A stretch of DNA of 39,467 bases from Gordonia sp. UBA7599 (GCA_002477755.1 DLKD01000118.1:1-39467); one strand, 5' to 3'; positions 15,883-24,075 are shown, counted from the first letter of the stretch. Program-made: numbers and translations. The notes: generated by a model not told the origin, from the letters alone.

Positions 15883-17511
15883 CGTCAGATCCGGAATCGC
15901 CGGGTCGATCGGCACCTCGATCAACGTGGGCCCCCGGCGCTCCCAGGCATCGGCGAGTGCCGCCCTGACCTGCTCGGCGGTAGCGGCGACGACGCCGGTC
16001 GCCCCGTAGCCCTGCGCCAATGTCGCCGGTTTGATCCCGGGGATGTCCAGGCCGGGCACGTTCGGACTCTTCTCCAGCACGCCGAAGGCCTTCAGGATGG
16101 CGTACTCGCCGTTGGTTGGCACGACGACGACCAACGGCAATTCTTGCTGGACCGCCGTGTAGAGCGCCTGCACCGAGTACTGCATCGAGCCGTCACCGAT
16201 CACGGCGAGGACCGGGCGGTTGCGCCCGCTGTCGCGCTCGGCCAGCGTCAGGCCGACTGCCGCGGGCAGGTCCCAGCCCAGTGCCCCACTGGCGAACGTG
16301 TAGAACGAGTCGGGCTTGGTGACCGGCCATTCGGCGTGCAGGTCGGCCAGGTTGGACGGACTCTCCTCGACGAGGACGGTGTCGGGCGGCGACGCTTTGC
16401 GCAGCTCGCGGAAGAGTTGGCGCGCCGTCAGCGGCGCGTCATCGGCAGCGTCGTCGACGGAGTCCTCGATCGGCGGGTGCGGTGCCATGGCGTGGCCTTG
16501 GCGCTCCACGTCGGCCTGCGTCGACCGCTGTGGGACGAGCGCCGTCAGCGCCTCCAGCGCCAGCACGGCGTCGCCGACGAGACTGTCGCCGACGGGGGCC
16601 CGCCCCGACTCCGCAGGATCGGAGGTGATGTGCAACAGACGCGCCCCGTCGGGCACATAGTCGCCGGCCACCCACGGGTAGTACCGGAATACCGCCGCGC
16701 CGATCACCAGGATGACGTCGTGGCCAGCCAGTCGCTGCGACAGCAGCCCTTGGGCGAACGGCAGGCCGCCGGCGTAGAGGGGATGGTCCTCGGGGAACGG
16801 CGGCCGCTCGCACGCGGGCGCGGCCCACACCTTCACGCCCAGTCGTTCGGCGAAGACGACCGCCTGGTGCCATCCGTCACCGCGGGCCACGTCGGCACCG
16901 AGCACCAGCGCGGGATTCTCCGCCGCGGCGAAGGCGGCGGCGAACTCGGCCAGACGGGCGGGGTCGGGCCCGACTCGGCTTGCCACCGAGCGCACCGCCA
17001 GCGGCACGGTGCTCTCCTGCCCCCAATCGTCGAGGGGGATGGAGAGGAACACCGGACCGGCCGGGGGTTGCAGGGCGATCGCGTAGGCGCGCATGAAGGC
17101 CGCTGGAACGTCGTCGGGGCGGACGGGTTGGTAGGCCCACTTCACATACGGCGCCATGATGGCCTGCGGGTCCTGATTGGAGAGCCACGGCTCCAGCAGC
17201 AACATCTCGCGGGTCTGCTGACCGGCGGTGATGATCAGCGGCGTGCGGTTCTGGAAAGTGCTGAGGGTGGCGCCCAACGCGTTCGCCGCCCCCGCCGCGG
17301 TGTGGACGTTCACCAACACCGGCTTTCGGGTGGCCTGCGCGTACCCGTCGGCGGCTCCGATGACCGAACCCTCGTGAATGCCAAGGATGTAGCGGATGTC
17401 GTCGGGGAAGTCCTGCAGAAAGGTCTCCTCAGTGGACCCGGGGTTGCCAAAGACCGTTGTCAGCCCGAGGTGGCGCAGCAGGTCGAAGGTGACTTCGCGG
17501 ACGGTTGCCAT
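15880..17511 (-). CDS. Benzoylformate-decarboxylase-like ThDP enzyme
   Basis: A ThDP-dependent enzyme of 543 residues with three domains in the usual order. It matches benzoylformate decarboxylase: FGNPGSTE (Ser 26), ThDP-activating Glu 47, LVNVHTAAG (His 70), and GDGS at 439-442 followed by TN at 466-467 (often NN). The position of the second catalytic His of the Pseudomonas putida enzyme (His 281, in FRYH) is Tyr 278 here (FRYYPW). The family decarboxylates 2-keto acids to aldehydes; the substrate of this subgroup is uncertain, and MdlC is not safe as a name. AGGAAGG precedes ATG 17511. It heads an operon with lipase and TRIC genes. Confidence 0.85.
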   Translation of the reverse strand: MATVREVTFDLLRHLGLTTVFGNPGSTEETFLQDFPDDIRYILGIHEGSVIGAADGYAQATRKPVLVNVHTAAGAANALGATLSTFQNRTPLIITAGQQTREMLLLEPWLSNQDPQAIMAPYVKWAYQPVRPDDVPAAFMRAYAIALQPPAGPVFLSIPLDDWGQESTVPLAVRSVASRVGPDPARLAEFAAAFAAAENPALVLGADVARGDGWHQAVVFAERLGVKVWAAPACERPPFPEDHPLYAGGLPFAQGLLSQRLAGHDVILVIGAAVFRYYPWVAGDYVPDGARLLHITSDPAESGRAPVGDSLVGDAVLALEALTALVPQRSTQADVERQGHAMAPHPPIEDSVDDAADDAPLTARQLFRELRKASPPDTVLVEESPSNLADLHAEWPVTKPDSFYTFASGALGWDLPAAVGLTLAERDSGRNRPVLAVIGDGSMQYSVQALYTAVQQELPLVVVVPTNGEYAILKAFGVLEKSPNVPGLDIPGIKPATLAQGYGATGVVAATAEQVRAALADAWERRGPTLIEVPIDPAIPDLT

Positions 17512-17623
17512 GGGCGGCCCTTCCTGGGCGTCGGGGGCGGCGGAGCGGGGCGCCGATCAGATCCTCGCCAGACTACGACGACGAGCATCCCCGCACGGGT
17601 CGGCCGCGCTGGTCGACCTCGAA

Positions 17624-17629
17624 TAGGCT
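17624..17629 (+). promoter_or_regulatory. Candidate -10 element (TAGGCT) for the secreted beta-propeller
   Basis: TAnnnT with exactly 6 nt (GATTCA) before ATG 17636 and no ribosome binding site. This is a strong leaderless layout. Confidence 0.55.
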
Positions 17630-17635
17630 GATTCA

Positions 17636-18577
17636 ATGTCTCGTCGCATCATCGCGCTATCTGTCCTGGCCTCAACTGTCGCCGCCGCGTCGCTGACCGC
17701 CACCGTCGCCGCACCCGCGCGGGCGGACTCGTGTGCCGGCGCCCAGGTGCGGACCTTGATCCCTAGTCCCGGGCTCACCGGCTGGACCGAGAACGCGACG
17801 TTCGACGGAGAGCGCAACCTCTGGGTCACGCGCTCGCTGGGCAACGTGGTGGAGCGCTACGACCGCGCCGGACGCCGAACGGCCAGCGTGCCCGTCGAGA
17901 GCCCAGGCGCGGTCCGGATGGGTCCGCGCGGACGTCTCTACGTGACCTCCGGAAATTCGCCGCTCAACATGGTCCCGCTGTTACCTCCGTCGGCGACCGT
18001 CGTGTCCTTTGACCCGCGTGCAGCGAATCCCCGCCCGACGACCTTCGCGCGCGGATTCGCCATGCCCAATGGATTAACGTTCGACGAGAAGGGCTTCGGC
18101 TACGTCGCCGACAGTGGCGTCGGTCGCGGACTCACCCGCATCCGGCCCGACGGCTCGATCGACCGGGCGTGGACGGCCCAGGCGCCTGCAACGCTGCGGC
18201 GCGTCGACCTGGTCAACGGCATCGGTATCAACGGCGCCGCGGTCTCCGGCCGCTACGTCTATACGACCCTCACCGAAAGCCTGAGCGGACGAGTCATCCG
18301 CGTGCCGATCGACAACCCGGCTGCGGCCTCGGTCGCCGCCGACCTCACCGCTCCCCTGCCCGGCTTTATCGACGACCTCGCCGTGCTCGACGGCGGGAAG
18401 CGCCTGGTCGTCACGTCCACCACCGGGCAGGTCTACGTCCTCGCGCCGGCTACCGGCGCGCGTTGCGCGATCAACGCCGGAGTACCGGTCACCGCCGTTG
18501 CCGTCGACCCGGCCCATCCTCGTCGGCTCGTCGTCACCAGTGAGGTCGGCGGCGTTTTGGAGATCACGCTGAATTAA
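17636..18577 (+). CDS. Secreted SMP-30/gluconolactonase-like beta-propeller protein
   Basis: A 313-residue exported protein. A clear Sec signal peptide (MSRRIIALSVLASTVAAASLTATVAAPARA) is followed by beta-propeller blades with repeated 'LWVTRSLGNVVERYD', 'RLYVTSGN', 'GFGYVADSG', 'RYVYTTLTES' and 'KRLVVTSTTGQVYVL' strands. The fold resembles SMP-30, strictosidine-synthase-like or PknD-sensor (NHL) propellers. Such proteins are lactonases or sugar/lipid binders; no catalytic metal triad could be fixed with confidence. Two Cys residues (near 33 and 276) may form a disulfide. The gene is alone on its strand, divergent from the ThDP operon by 124 bp, and appears leaderless. Confidence 0.75.
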   Translation: MSRRIIALSVLASTVAAASLTATVAAPARADSCAGAQVRTLIPSPGLTGWTENATFDGERNLWVTRSLGNVVERYDRAGRRTASVPVESPGAVRMGPRGRLYVTSGNSPLNMVPLLPPSATVVSFDPRAANPRPTTFARGFAMPNGLTFDEKGFGYVADSGVGRGLTRIRPDGSIDRAWTAQAPATLRRVDLVNGIGINGAAVSGRYVYTTLTESLSGRVIRVPIDNPAAASVAADLTAPLPGFIDDLAVLDGGKRLVVTSTTGQVYVLAPATGARCAINAGVPVTAVAVDPAHPRRLVVTSEVGGVLEITLN

Positions 18578-18591
18578 ATTCCCAATCTTCA

Positions 18592-18628
18592 TGCAACAGA
18601 TGCAACAAGTGTGTTTGCATCTGTTGCA
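18592..18628. promoter_or_regulatory. 14-bp perfect inverted repeat upstream of tetR (probable operator)
   Basis: TGCAACAGATGCAA at 18592-18605 and its exact complement at 18615-18628 flank a 9-nt centre. Each arm itself holds TGCAA elements, giving nested palindromes such as TGCAAC-N7-TTTGCA. TetR operators often look like this. It lies 51 bp before the tetR ATG and 14 bp after the propeller stop. There is no T-tract, so a terminator is the weaker explanation. Confidence 0.5.
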
Positions 18629-18679
18629 CGACTCTCGACGGCCTCCCTCGGCCGCCTCGCACAACAGTGACGGGCCCAT

Positions 18680-19327
18680 ATGCAGACCCTCATCGCCAAC
18701 TTCGTCTCCGGGATGACCACACGCCCAACGGAAAGCGACCGGACCGAAGCGCTGATCCTCGACGCCACCGGCGCAGAAATCGCCCAGCACGGCTTTGCCA
18801 AGGTATCGATGGAATCCATCGCCAAACGGGCAGGGGTCAACCGCGCGACCATCTACCGACGTTTCACCGACCGTGACGGACTTCTGGCCGCCTGGGCGCA
18901 TCGCGAGGGGATCCAGATGACCGGGCACCTCGTCGCCGCGGTCACCGGCCGACTCGACACACCCGAGCGCATTCGCGCGGGATTCGTGGCGGCCGCCGAC
19001 TTCGTCCGACAGAACCCCGTCGTCCGCGCCCTGGCCCGCGACAACCCGGCGGCGCTCATCGCCGCATTCTGCGCAGACGATCAGGCACTACTCCGACTCG
19101 GTGGCGCGGTGGTGGGCTCTGAGATTCGCGTGTACCAGCGACGAGGCCACGCTTTCGGCCTCGACGCCGACCACACGGGCGAGGCGATCGCCAGATTGCT
19201 GGCGAGTTGCCTCCTGATCCCCGGTGGAATCATCGACATCGACGACTCCGACTCGATCCGGTCTTTCGCCGATCGCGCCCTGGTACCGATGCTCATGGCA
19301 TCGTCGCCCGGAAGTTCAGTGCAGTGA
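18680..19327 (+). CDS. TetR/AcrR-family transcriptional regulator
   Basis: A TetR-type regulator of up to 215 residues. The HTH is textbook: LILDATGAEIAQHGFAKVSMESIAKRAGVNRATIYRRFTDRDGL around residues 25-70. The C-terminal ligand domain is divergent. ATG 18680 has no ribosome binding site; ATG 18713, 33 nt downstream, gives a more usual short N-terminus (MTTRPTESDRTEAL) and may be the true start. The stop overlaps the next gene as GTGA, so the two are translationally coupled. The palindrome at 18592-18628 is its likely operator. The ligand and targets beyond itself are unknown. Confidence 0.85.
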   Translation: MQTLIANFVSGMTTRPTESDRTEALILDATGAEIAQHGFAKVSMESIAKRAGVNRATIYRRFTDRDGLLAAWAHREGIQMTGHLVAAVTGRLDTPERIRAGFVAAADFVRQNPVVRALARDNPAALIAAFCADDQALLRLGGAVVGSEIRVYQRRGHAFGLDADHTGEAIARLLASCLLIPGGIIDIDDSDSIRSFADRALVPMLMASSPGSSVQ

Positions 19328-19554
19328 GCTCCGCGAAGCGGCCTCCGCGCACCACCGTCGTCTACCTCAGTCGCGGTGACGTCGCGCGGCGCCTCGGCCT
19401 GAGCGAGGACACAATCAAGTCCTACGACCGCCGGGGGTACATGCCGCCGGCTGATGCCAAGATCGGCCGCGTGTACGGCTGGCTGCCCGAGTCGATCGAC
19501 GAGTGGCAGCGCAATCGCCCGGGCAGGGGCGCACGCACCGACCTCGGCCGCTGA
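19324..19554 (+). CDS. Small MerR/AlpA-like helix-turn-helix protein
   Basis: A 76-residue DNA-binding protein that starts at GTG 19324, overlapping the tetR stop by 4 bp (GTGA). The core is VYLSRGDVARRLGLSEDTIKSY (winged HTH), followed by GYMPPADAKIGRVYGWLPESIDEW. This resembles the MerR-like/excisionase-type fold of HTH_17 proteins. The C-terminus RPGRGARTDL is basic. It has no effector domain. Similar tiny HTH proteins are, from memory, widespread in Mycobacteriales but uncharacterised. It may modulate DNA binding together with the TetR protein. Confidence 0.75.
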   Translation: MSSAKRPPRTTVVYLSRGDVARRLGLSEDTIKSYDRRGYMPPADAKIGRVYGWLPESIDEWQRNRPGRGARTDLGR

Positions 19555-19558
19555 GTGG

Positions 19559-20233
19559 CTATCCGGTGTCTCGCAACGGCTCGAGAGCGGCGAGCACAAG
19601 ATCAAGGCCGAAGAGGAATTCCTCCGCCGGGTCGTAACCGGCGGCGACGAGCGCCGCGGCGGACTCGTTGAGGTAGGGGAACTCGTCGGGAGGGAGCTGC
19701 GGCAGGTAGACCCCCTCGGTCATGTCGCTGAACTCGTCGGCGCTGTCGAACGGCAGACTGGCCGCCTGCAGAACGAAGCCGTAGACGTAACTGTCGAGCA
19801 ACCAACCGGCGTGGGTCGCCATGACGACTGAGAAGCCCGCCTTGCGCAAACAGGCGGTGAACGCCTCGCGGTGGCGCAGGTGCGCGGGCCCGGGCGAGGT
19901 CCGCGAGTCCATCAGGCCGATCGCCCACGGATGGCGTGCGAGGACCTCTCGCGCAGATACCGCCCGCTGTCGCATCGCCGACATCCAGTCGGTATCGCCG
20001 GACGGGAGTTCGATCTGGTCGAAGACGACGTCGATCATCGCGTCGAGCAGTTCGTCTTTGTTCGCCACGTAGTGGTAGAGCGACATCGCACCCGCACCGA
20101 GCTCGCCGGCAAGACGGCGCATGCTCAGGCCGTCGGCGCCCTCGCGGTCGGCGAGTCGAACCGCCTCTTCCACCACCCGCGTCTTGCTCAACCCCGCACC
20201 GGATGCGGCGTCGGGTTGTTCCTTCGCAGACAC
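19559..20233 (-). CDS. TetR/AcrR-family transcriptional regulator (TetR class-like)
   Basis: A 224-residue TetR protein from GTG 20233, with AAGGAG 4 nt upstream. The HTH reads VVEEAVRLADREGADGLSMRRLAGELGAGAMSLYHYVANKDELLDAMID, with the recognition helix ending SLYHYV as in the TetR(A)-like subgroup. The ligand domain is Ala/Leu-rich and ends FLFGLDLVLAALEPL. It faces the DUF6326 gene across a 149-bp gap holding several CGTAC palindromes, which are its likely operators. It ends 4 bp from the convergent small HTH gene. The inducer is unknown. Confidence 0.85.
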   Translation of the reverse strand: MSAKEQPDAASGAGLSKTRVVEEAVRLADREGADGLSMRRLAGELGAGAMSLYHYVANKDELLDAMIDVVFDQIELPSGDTDWMSAMRQRAVSAREVLARHPWAIGLMDSRTSPGPAHLRHREAFTACLRKAGFSVVMATHAGWLLDSYVYGFVLQAASLPFDSADEFSDMTEGVYLPQLPPDEFPYLNESAAALVAAGYDPAEEFLFGLDLVLAALEPLRDTG

Positions 20234-20272
20234 GGGCCTCCTTGCTCAATCGAATGCCTTGACCGTCATTCA

Positions 20273-20329
20273 GCGTACGTCCTTCGTACGGTGTACGCTG
20301 CTCGTACATCGTACGACGTACGGTGTACG
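20273..20329. promoter_or_regulatory. GTAC-rich operator cluster between tetR and the DUF6326 gene
   Basis: Seven GTAC tetramers occur in 54 bp. Two identical 13-bp palindromes CGTACGGTGTACG lie at 20285-20297 and 20317-20329 (centres 32 bp apart). Between them is CGTACATCGTACG at 20303-20315. TACGGT and TACGCT hexamers inside could serve as -10 elements. This is probably the binding region of the divergent TetR protein. Confidence 0.6.
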
Positions 20330-20382
20330 AGTCATCGACGGACGCAGCTGACGAGTGTCTTCAATACCAAGAAGGAAGAACC

Positions 20383-20871
20383 ATGACCACCCAAACGAAC
20401 ACCCCAAACCAGCTCGACAACCCGCCGATCCCAGTGCAGGCCAAGATCGCCGGCGCGTGGACCAGCTTCATGTTCCTGGTCATCTACGTCGACTACTTCC
20501 ACCTGTACAAACCCGGTTTTGTCGCGGACCTGTTGGCCGGCACCGTCTTCGAGTTCAACATCGGCCCGACCTTCATGAGCTTCGCGCTCACGCTGATAGC
20601 GATCCCGTCGATGATGGTGATGCTCTCCGTGGTGCTACCCGCCCGGGTGAACCGCACCACGAACCTCGTCGTCGCCGCGATCTACATCCCGGTGTCGGTG
20701 TTCAACGCTGTCGGCGGGACGTGGGCCTACTCGTACTTCTTCGGCCTCTCCATCGGGCTCGAGGTGCTGCTGCTCGGCTTCATCCTGCGCTGCGCCTGGA
20801 CGTGGCCGCGCAACGTCGCCAATCCCGCGTTTCCAACTCAACGAGGAGACTGCCAACATCACCGCAAGTAG
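20383..20871 (+). CDS. DUF6326-type four-helix membrane protein
   Basis: A 162-residue integral membrane protein. Four hydrophobic segments are visible: AWTSFMFLVIYVDYFHL, FMSFALTLIAIPSMMVMLSVVLP, LVVAAIYIPVSVFNAVGG and FGLSIGLEVLLLGFILRCAWTW. The first helix with YVDYFHLYKPG and the PARVNR loop match my memory of DUF6326. The start ATG 20383 follows AAGGAAG. It is divergent from the TetR gene, so it is probably repressed by it, perhaps as a stress or drug-response membrane protein. The molecular function is unknown. The C-terminus ends with a hydrophilic 18-residue tail. Confidence 0.75.
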   Translation: MTTQTNTPNQLDNPPIPVQAKIAGAWTSFMFLVIYVDYFHLYKPGFVADLLAGTVFEFNIGPTFMSFALTLIAIPSMMVMLSVVLPARVNRTTNLVVAAIYIPVSVFNAVGGTWAYSYFFGLSIGLEVLLLGFILRCAWTWPRNVANPAFPTQRGDCQHHRK

Positions 20872-20893
20872 GATCGCTGCGCGTCGTGTTGGA

Positions 20894-21250
20894 TTAGTGC
20901 GTCACATCGAGGCTGTCGGGATCCTCGTGGACGAGCTCCTGATACTGCGGAAAGCGCACCAGGAACGATTGCACGTACGTGCATACGGGACTGATCTTGA
21001 TGCCCTTGGACGCGGCGTCGTCGAGTACCGACTTCACCAGCAGCCGCGCGAACCCATGCCGCTCATACTGGTCGGTGGCGATGGTGTGCAGAAGGATCAG
21101 CGTCCCGTCGTCGAAGCGCCGATAGCCTTCGAGACCGATGAGTTCCTCACCCGACCACAGTTCGAACCGATGACTCGTCAGGTTGTCGCGCAACGTCGGT
21201 TCCGGATCGAGTTGTAGCTCCGGCGGCGGGACCGGGATCTCCGTACTCAT
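20894..21250 (-). CDS. Short GNAT-like acetyltransferase (Acetyltransf_CG/YjdJ type)
   Basis: A 118-residue single-domain protein of the compact GNAT branch. It has HRFELWSGEELIGLEGYRRFDDGTLILLHT, then the acetyl-CoA loop region YERHGFARLLVKSVLDDA, and KISPVCTYVQSFLVRFPQYQELVH with the Cys typical of this branch. The substrate is unknown. ATG 21250 is used; TACCGT lies exactly 6 nt upstream, so translation is probably leaderless. A longer frame running back to 21346 would cross the tRNA gene and is rejected. It ends 22 bp from the convergent DUF6326 gene. Confidence 0.85.
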   Translation of the reverse strand: MSTEIPVPPPELQLDPEPTLRDNLTSHRFELWSGEELIGLEGYRRFDDGTLILLHTIATDQYERHGFARLLVKSVLDDAASKGIKISPVCTYVQSFLVRFPQYQELVHEDPDSLDVTH

Positions 21251-21256
21251 GATTTC

Positions 21257-21262
21257 ACGGTA
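21257..21262 (-). promoter_or_regulatory. Candidate -10 element (TACCGT) for the GNAT gene
   Basis: TAnnnT on the minus strand, 6 nt before ATG 21250, placed just after the tRNA terminator hairpin. This is a leaderless layout. Confidence 0.5.
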
Positions 21263-21267
21263 GCACC

Positions 21268-21306
21268 AGAACGGCCTGGTCAGAGTGTCTCTGACCAGGC
21301 CGTTCT
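21268..21306 (-). terminator. 18-bp perfect hairpin downstream of tRNA-Ala
   Basis: The arms 21268-21285 and 21289-21306 are perfectly complementary with a TGT loop. It starts 4 nt after the tRNA 3' end. There is no T-tract, as in many actinobacterial terminators. Confidence 0.7.
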
Positions 21307-21310
21307 CGGG

Positions 21311-21383
21311 TGGAGCTAAGGGGACTCGAACCCCTGACCCCCACACTGCCAGTGTGGTGCGCTACCAGCTGCGCCATAGCCCC
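21311..21383 (-). tRNA. tRNA-Ala(GGC)
   Basis: A 73-nt cloverleaf on the minus strand. The acceptor GGGGCTA pairs with TAGCTCC (one G-T pair), the discriminator is A, the D-arm has GCGC, the anticodon stem is CCACA/TGTGG with loop CTGGCAG (anticodon GGC), and the T-arm is AGGGG-TTCGAGT-CCCCT. CCA is not encoded. Confidence 0.97.
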
Positions 21384-21455
21384 GTGTGTAGTTTTCACCA
21401 GCGCCTCCGACGGCCGGGGCCGTCTCGAGCGCACTAGCGAAACTACACCATTGCG

Positions 21456-21489
21456 ATCATCGCCTCCAAATCCCGACGGAGGCGGTGAT
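21456..21489 (-). terminator. Hairpin just after the dsbA-like gene
   Basis: The arms 21456-21467 and 21478-21489 pair over 12 positions with one wobble and a 10-nt loop, 2 nt after the stop codon. No T-tract follows. A second GC-rich hairpin (GACGGCC/GGCCGTC) lies around 21408-21424, before the tRNA. Confidence 0.5.
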
Positions 21490-21491
21490 CT

Positions 21492-22244
21492 CTACTTGGC
21501 GTCCTTCAAGATGTCGGCCAACCAGTTCGGGTTGGAGACGTCGACCTTCTTGCCCTCCAGCAGCACCGACGGGGTGCTGACCTGGCCGCCGACGGCCTTG
21601 GAAAGCTGATTCATCGACTGCTGCGCGGCCTGCGCGGCAGCCTGCACCTGGGCGCCGGTGGCGATGCAGCGCTGCGTCGAATCGTTGGCACCAGCCTCGC
21701 GGGCCAGCTTCGCCAAGTCCTCGTTGGTGTGGTCGGTGCTGCCGCCCTCGACCGGCTGGTTCTCGAACAACAGGCTGTGGAACTTCAGGAACACGTCCTG
21801 GTTCTTCTCGCCCGCCACACACTGCATCGCGGCCCCGGCGCGGGTGGAGTAGTCTCGCGACGGCGACGCGTCGTTGAGGAAGTTGAGCATGTGATAGCGG
21901 ACCCGTAGCTTTCCGCCGCGCACCGCGTCGGCGACGCTCGCGCCCTGCGTCTTCTCGAAGTTGCCGCATGCCGGGCACATCGCATCCTCGAAGATGTCGA
22001 TGGTCACCGGTGCCGCCGCGGCTCCGACCGTCAGGTCCGTGTTGCCGGCGGTGACGGTGCCGTTGGGGTCCAGACCGGGATCGCTCGAACGGTTGGCGCT
22101 CAGCACGACCCCGCCGATGACGAGCGCGGCCACCGCGATCACTCCGACGGTCACCAGGATGTAGGTGAGCACGTTCGACGATGACTGGGGCTTGTAGCCG
22201 CCGCCCTTGACCTTGGGAATCGCGGGGCCCGACTTGGCACTCAC
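21492..22244 (-). CDS. Membrane-anchored DsbA-like thiol oxidoreductase
   Basis: A 250-residue protein with one N-terminal TM helix (about residues 25-49, NVLTYILVTVGVIAVAALVIGGVV) and an extracytoplasmic DsbA/thioredoxin-fold domain. The active site is MCPAC (Cys 90 and Cys 93). Two further Cys (MQCVAG and RCIATG) may form a structural disulfide, as in mycobacterial DsbA. The cis-Pro loop is STPSVLLEG. It would form disulfides in exported proteins. GTG 22244 follows AAGGAG at 7 nt. It is transcribed on the same strand as pgm upstream (about 100 bp away). Confidence 0.9.
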   Translation of the reverse strand: MSAKSGPAIPKVKGGGYKPQSSSNVLTYILVTVGVIAVAALVIGGVVLSANRSSDPGLDPNGTVTAGNTDLTVGAAAAPVTIDIFEDAMCPACGNFEKTQGASVADAVRGGKLRVRYHMLNFLNDASPSRDYSTRAGAAMQCVAGEKNQDVFLKFHSLLFENQPVEGGSTDHTNEDLAKLAREAGANDSTQRCIATGAQVQAAAQAAQQSMNQLSKAVGGQVSTPSVLLEGKKVDVSNPNWLADILKDAK

Positions 22245-22345
22245 GTGGTGACTCCTTGCTTCTGATGAATAGCAGTACTGGCCCGCAACGCTACCCGAGC
22301 GGCACTGAGACGCTGCTAAGACCTCGGCGGCAAGCCGTCGCAGTC

Positions 22346-23983
22346 TCAGCCGTCAGCGAGTGCCGCGTCGACCACACCCTGAGCCTCCTCCTGCACGCGG
22401 TGCAGGTGCTCCTCGCCGAGGAACGACTCGGCATAGATCTTGTAGACGTCCTCGGTCCCCGACGGCCGGGCCGCGAACCACGCGTTGGCCGTGGTGACTT
22501 TCAACCCACCGATGGGTGCGTCGTTGCCGGGGGCGCGAGTCATGACCGCGGTGATCTCCTCGCCGGCGAGTTCGCGCGCGGTGACCCGATCGGGCGTGAG
22601 AGCGGCCAGCACCGCCTTCTGCTGCCGGTTCGCCGGGGCGTCGGTGCGCGCGTACGACGAGCTGCCGTAGCGCTGCGCGAGCTCGGCGAAGCGTTGGCTC
22701 GGCGTCTGGCCGGTGACCGCGAGGATCTCCGACGCCAGCAGTGCCATGATGATGCCGTCCTTGTCGGTCGACCATGGCCCGCCGTCGAACCGCAGGAACG
22801 ACGCTCCCGCGCTCTCCTCGCCGCCGAAGGCGATCGTGCCGCTGAGCAGTCCGTCGACGAACCACTTGAAACCGACGGGCACCTCGATGAGGCTGCGTCC
22901 GATTCCGGCGACGACGCGGTCGATCAGCGATGAACTCACCAGGGTCTTGCCGACGGCGGCGCCCTCGCTCCACCCGTCGCGGTGGGTGAAGAGGTAGTCG
23001 ATCACCACCGCCAGGTAGTGGTTGGGGTTCATCAGACCGCCGTCGGGCGTCACGATCCCGTGCCGGTCGGAGTCCGCGTCGTTGCCGGTCGCGATGTCGT
23101 AGCGGTCGCGCGCGGCGATCAGCGAGGCCATCGCGTTAGGGGAACTGCAATCCATCCGGATCTTGCCATCGGTGTCGAGGGTCATGAAGCCAAAGGCCGG
23201 ATCGGTGGTCGGGTTGACCACCTCCAGCGACGGCAGGCACCGCTCTCCGATCGCCGCCCAGTAGTCGACGGATGCACCGCCCAGCGGGTCGGCCCCGATC
23301 CGGATCCCGGCACCGGCGATGGCCCGCAGGTCGACAACCGAGTCCAGCGCGTCGACGTAGTGGTCGAGGAAGGAATAGTCGACAGCGGCGGCGCGGGCCT
23401 TCTCGAATGGAACACGGCGCACCTCACGCAGGCCGTCGGCGAGGATCTGGTTGGCGCGGACGGCGATCATCGACGTCATCGTTGAATCTGCGGGTCCACC
23501 CGACGGCGGGTTGTACTTGAATCCGCCGTCGCGCGGCGGGTTGTGGCTGGGGGTGACGACGATGCCGTCGGCCATCGCGTCGTGCTCGGCGTTGAACTCG
23601 AGGATCGCGCGGCTCACCGCCGGCGTCGGTGTCACAGCATCGCCGGCAGCGGTGCGGACCTCGACGCCCCCGGCGACGAGGACCTCCAGGGCGGTGCGCC
23701 ACGCCGGGACCGACAGTGCATGGGTGTCGAACCCGATGAACAGTGGTCCGGCGATCCCGGCCTGGCGGCGGTATTCCACGATCGCCTGGGTCGTCGCCAG
23801 TATGTGGTTCTCGTTGAAAGCCCGGTCCAGACTCGCCCCGCGGTGCCCCGACGTACCGAAGACGACCTGCTGATCCGGGTTGGCGGGATCGGGCGCCAAG
23901 TCGTAATACGCGCGCTCGACGGCGTCGACGTCGATCAGGTCCTCAGGAGTGGCCGGCGTACCGGCGCGCGGGTGGGCAGCCAT
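22346..23983 (-). CDS. pgm: Phosphoglucomutase (alpha-D-glucose phosphate-specific)
   Basis: A full-length 545-residue enzyme that interconverts glucose 1-phosphate and glucose 6-phosphate, feeding glycogen, trehalose and cell-wall polysaccharide synthesis. The phosphoserine loop is VVTPSHNPP with Ser 146, the same position as in Escherichia coli Pgm. The metal loop is [10 protein letters not shown], sugar recognition uses [10 protein letters not shown], and the phosphate-binding end is [14 protein letters not shown] 23983 has no obvious ribosome binding site; CAGACT 6 nt upstream resembles a weak leaderless -10. It is divergent from the alpha/beta hydrolase gene. Confidence 0.95.
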   Translation of the reverse strand: MAAHPRAGTPATPEDLIDVDAVERAYYDLAPDPANPDQQVVFGTSGHRGASLDRAFNENHILATTQAIVEYRRQAGIAGPLFIGFDTHALSVPAWRTALEVLVAGGVEVRTAAGDAVTPTPAVSRAILEFNAEHDAMADGIVVTPSHNPPRDGGFKYNPPSGGPADSTMTSMIAVRANQILADGLREVRRVPFEKARAAAVDYSFLDHYVDALDSVVDLRAIAGAGIRIGADPLGGASVDYWAAIGERCLPSLEVVNPTTDPAFGFMTLDTDGKIRMDCSSPNAMASLIAARDRYDIATGNDADSDRHGIVTPDGGLMNPNHYLAVVIDYLFTHRDGWSEGAAVGKTLVSSSLIDRVVAGIGRSLIEVPVGFKWFVDGLLSGTIAFGGEESAGASFLRFDGGPWSTDKDGIIMALLASEILAVTGQTPSQRFAELAQRYGSSSYARTDAPANRQQKAVLAALTPDRVTARELAGEEITAVMTRAPGNDAPIGGLKVTTANAWFAARPSGTEDVYKIYAESFLGEEHLHRVQEEAQGVVDAALADG

Positions 23984-24075
23984 GCCCCAAGTCTGCCACC
24001 GTCAGAGCCCGCGACCACCGCGATTATCCTGTCGGGTGACCACCATCCCCTCGATCTTTCGGAGGCTCCCGCCCC

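Noticed and set aside
20273-20329. GTAC repeats as a Rho-independent terminator or stem-loop RNA
   Set aside because: The units are separate 13-bp palindromes in a divergent promoter region next to a TetR gene; operators explain them better.
20894-21346. Longer GNAT start at 21346
   Set aside because: The extension covers the tRNA-Ala gene and its hairpin terminator; ATG 21250 gives the normal family length.
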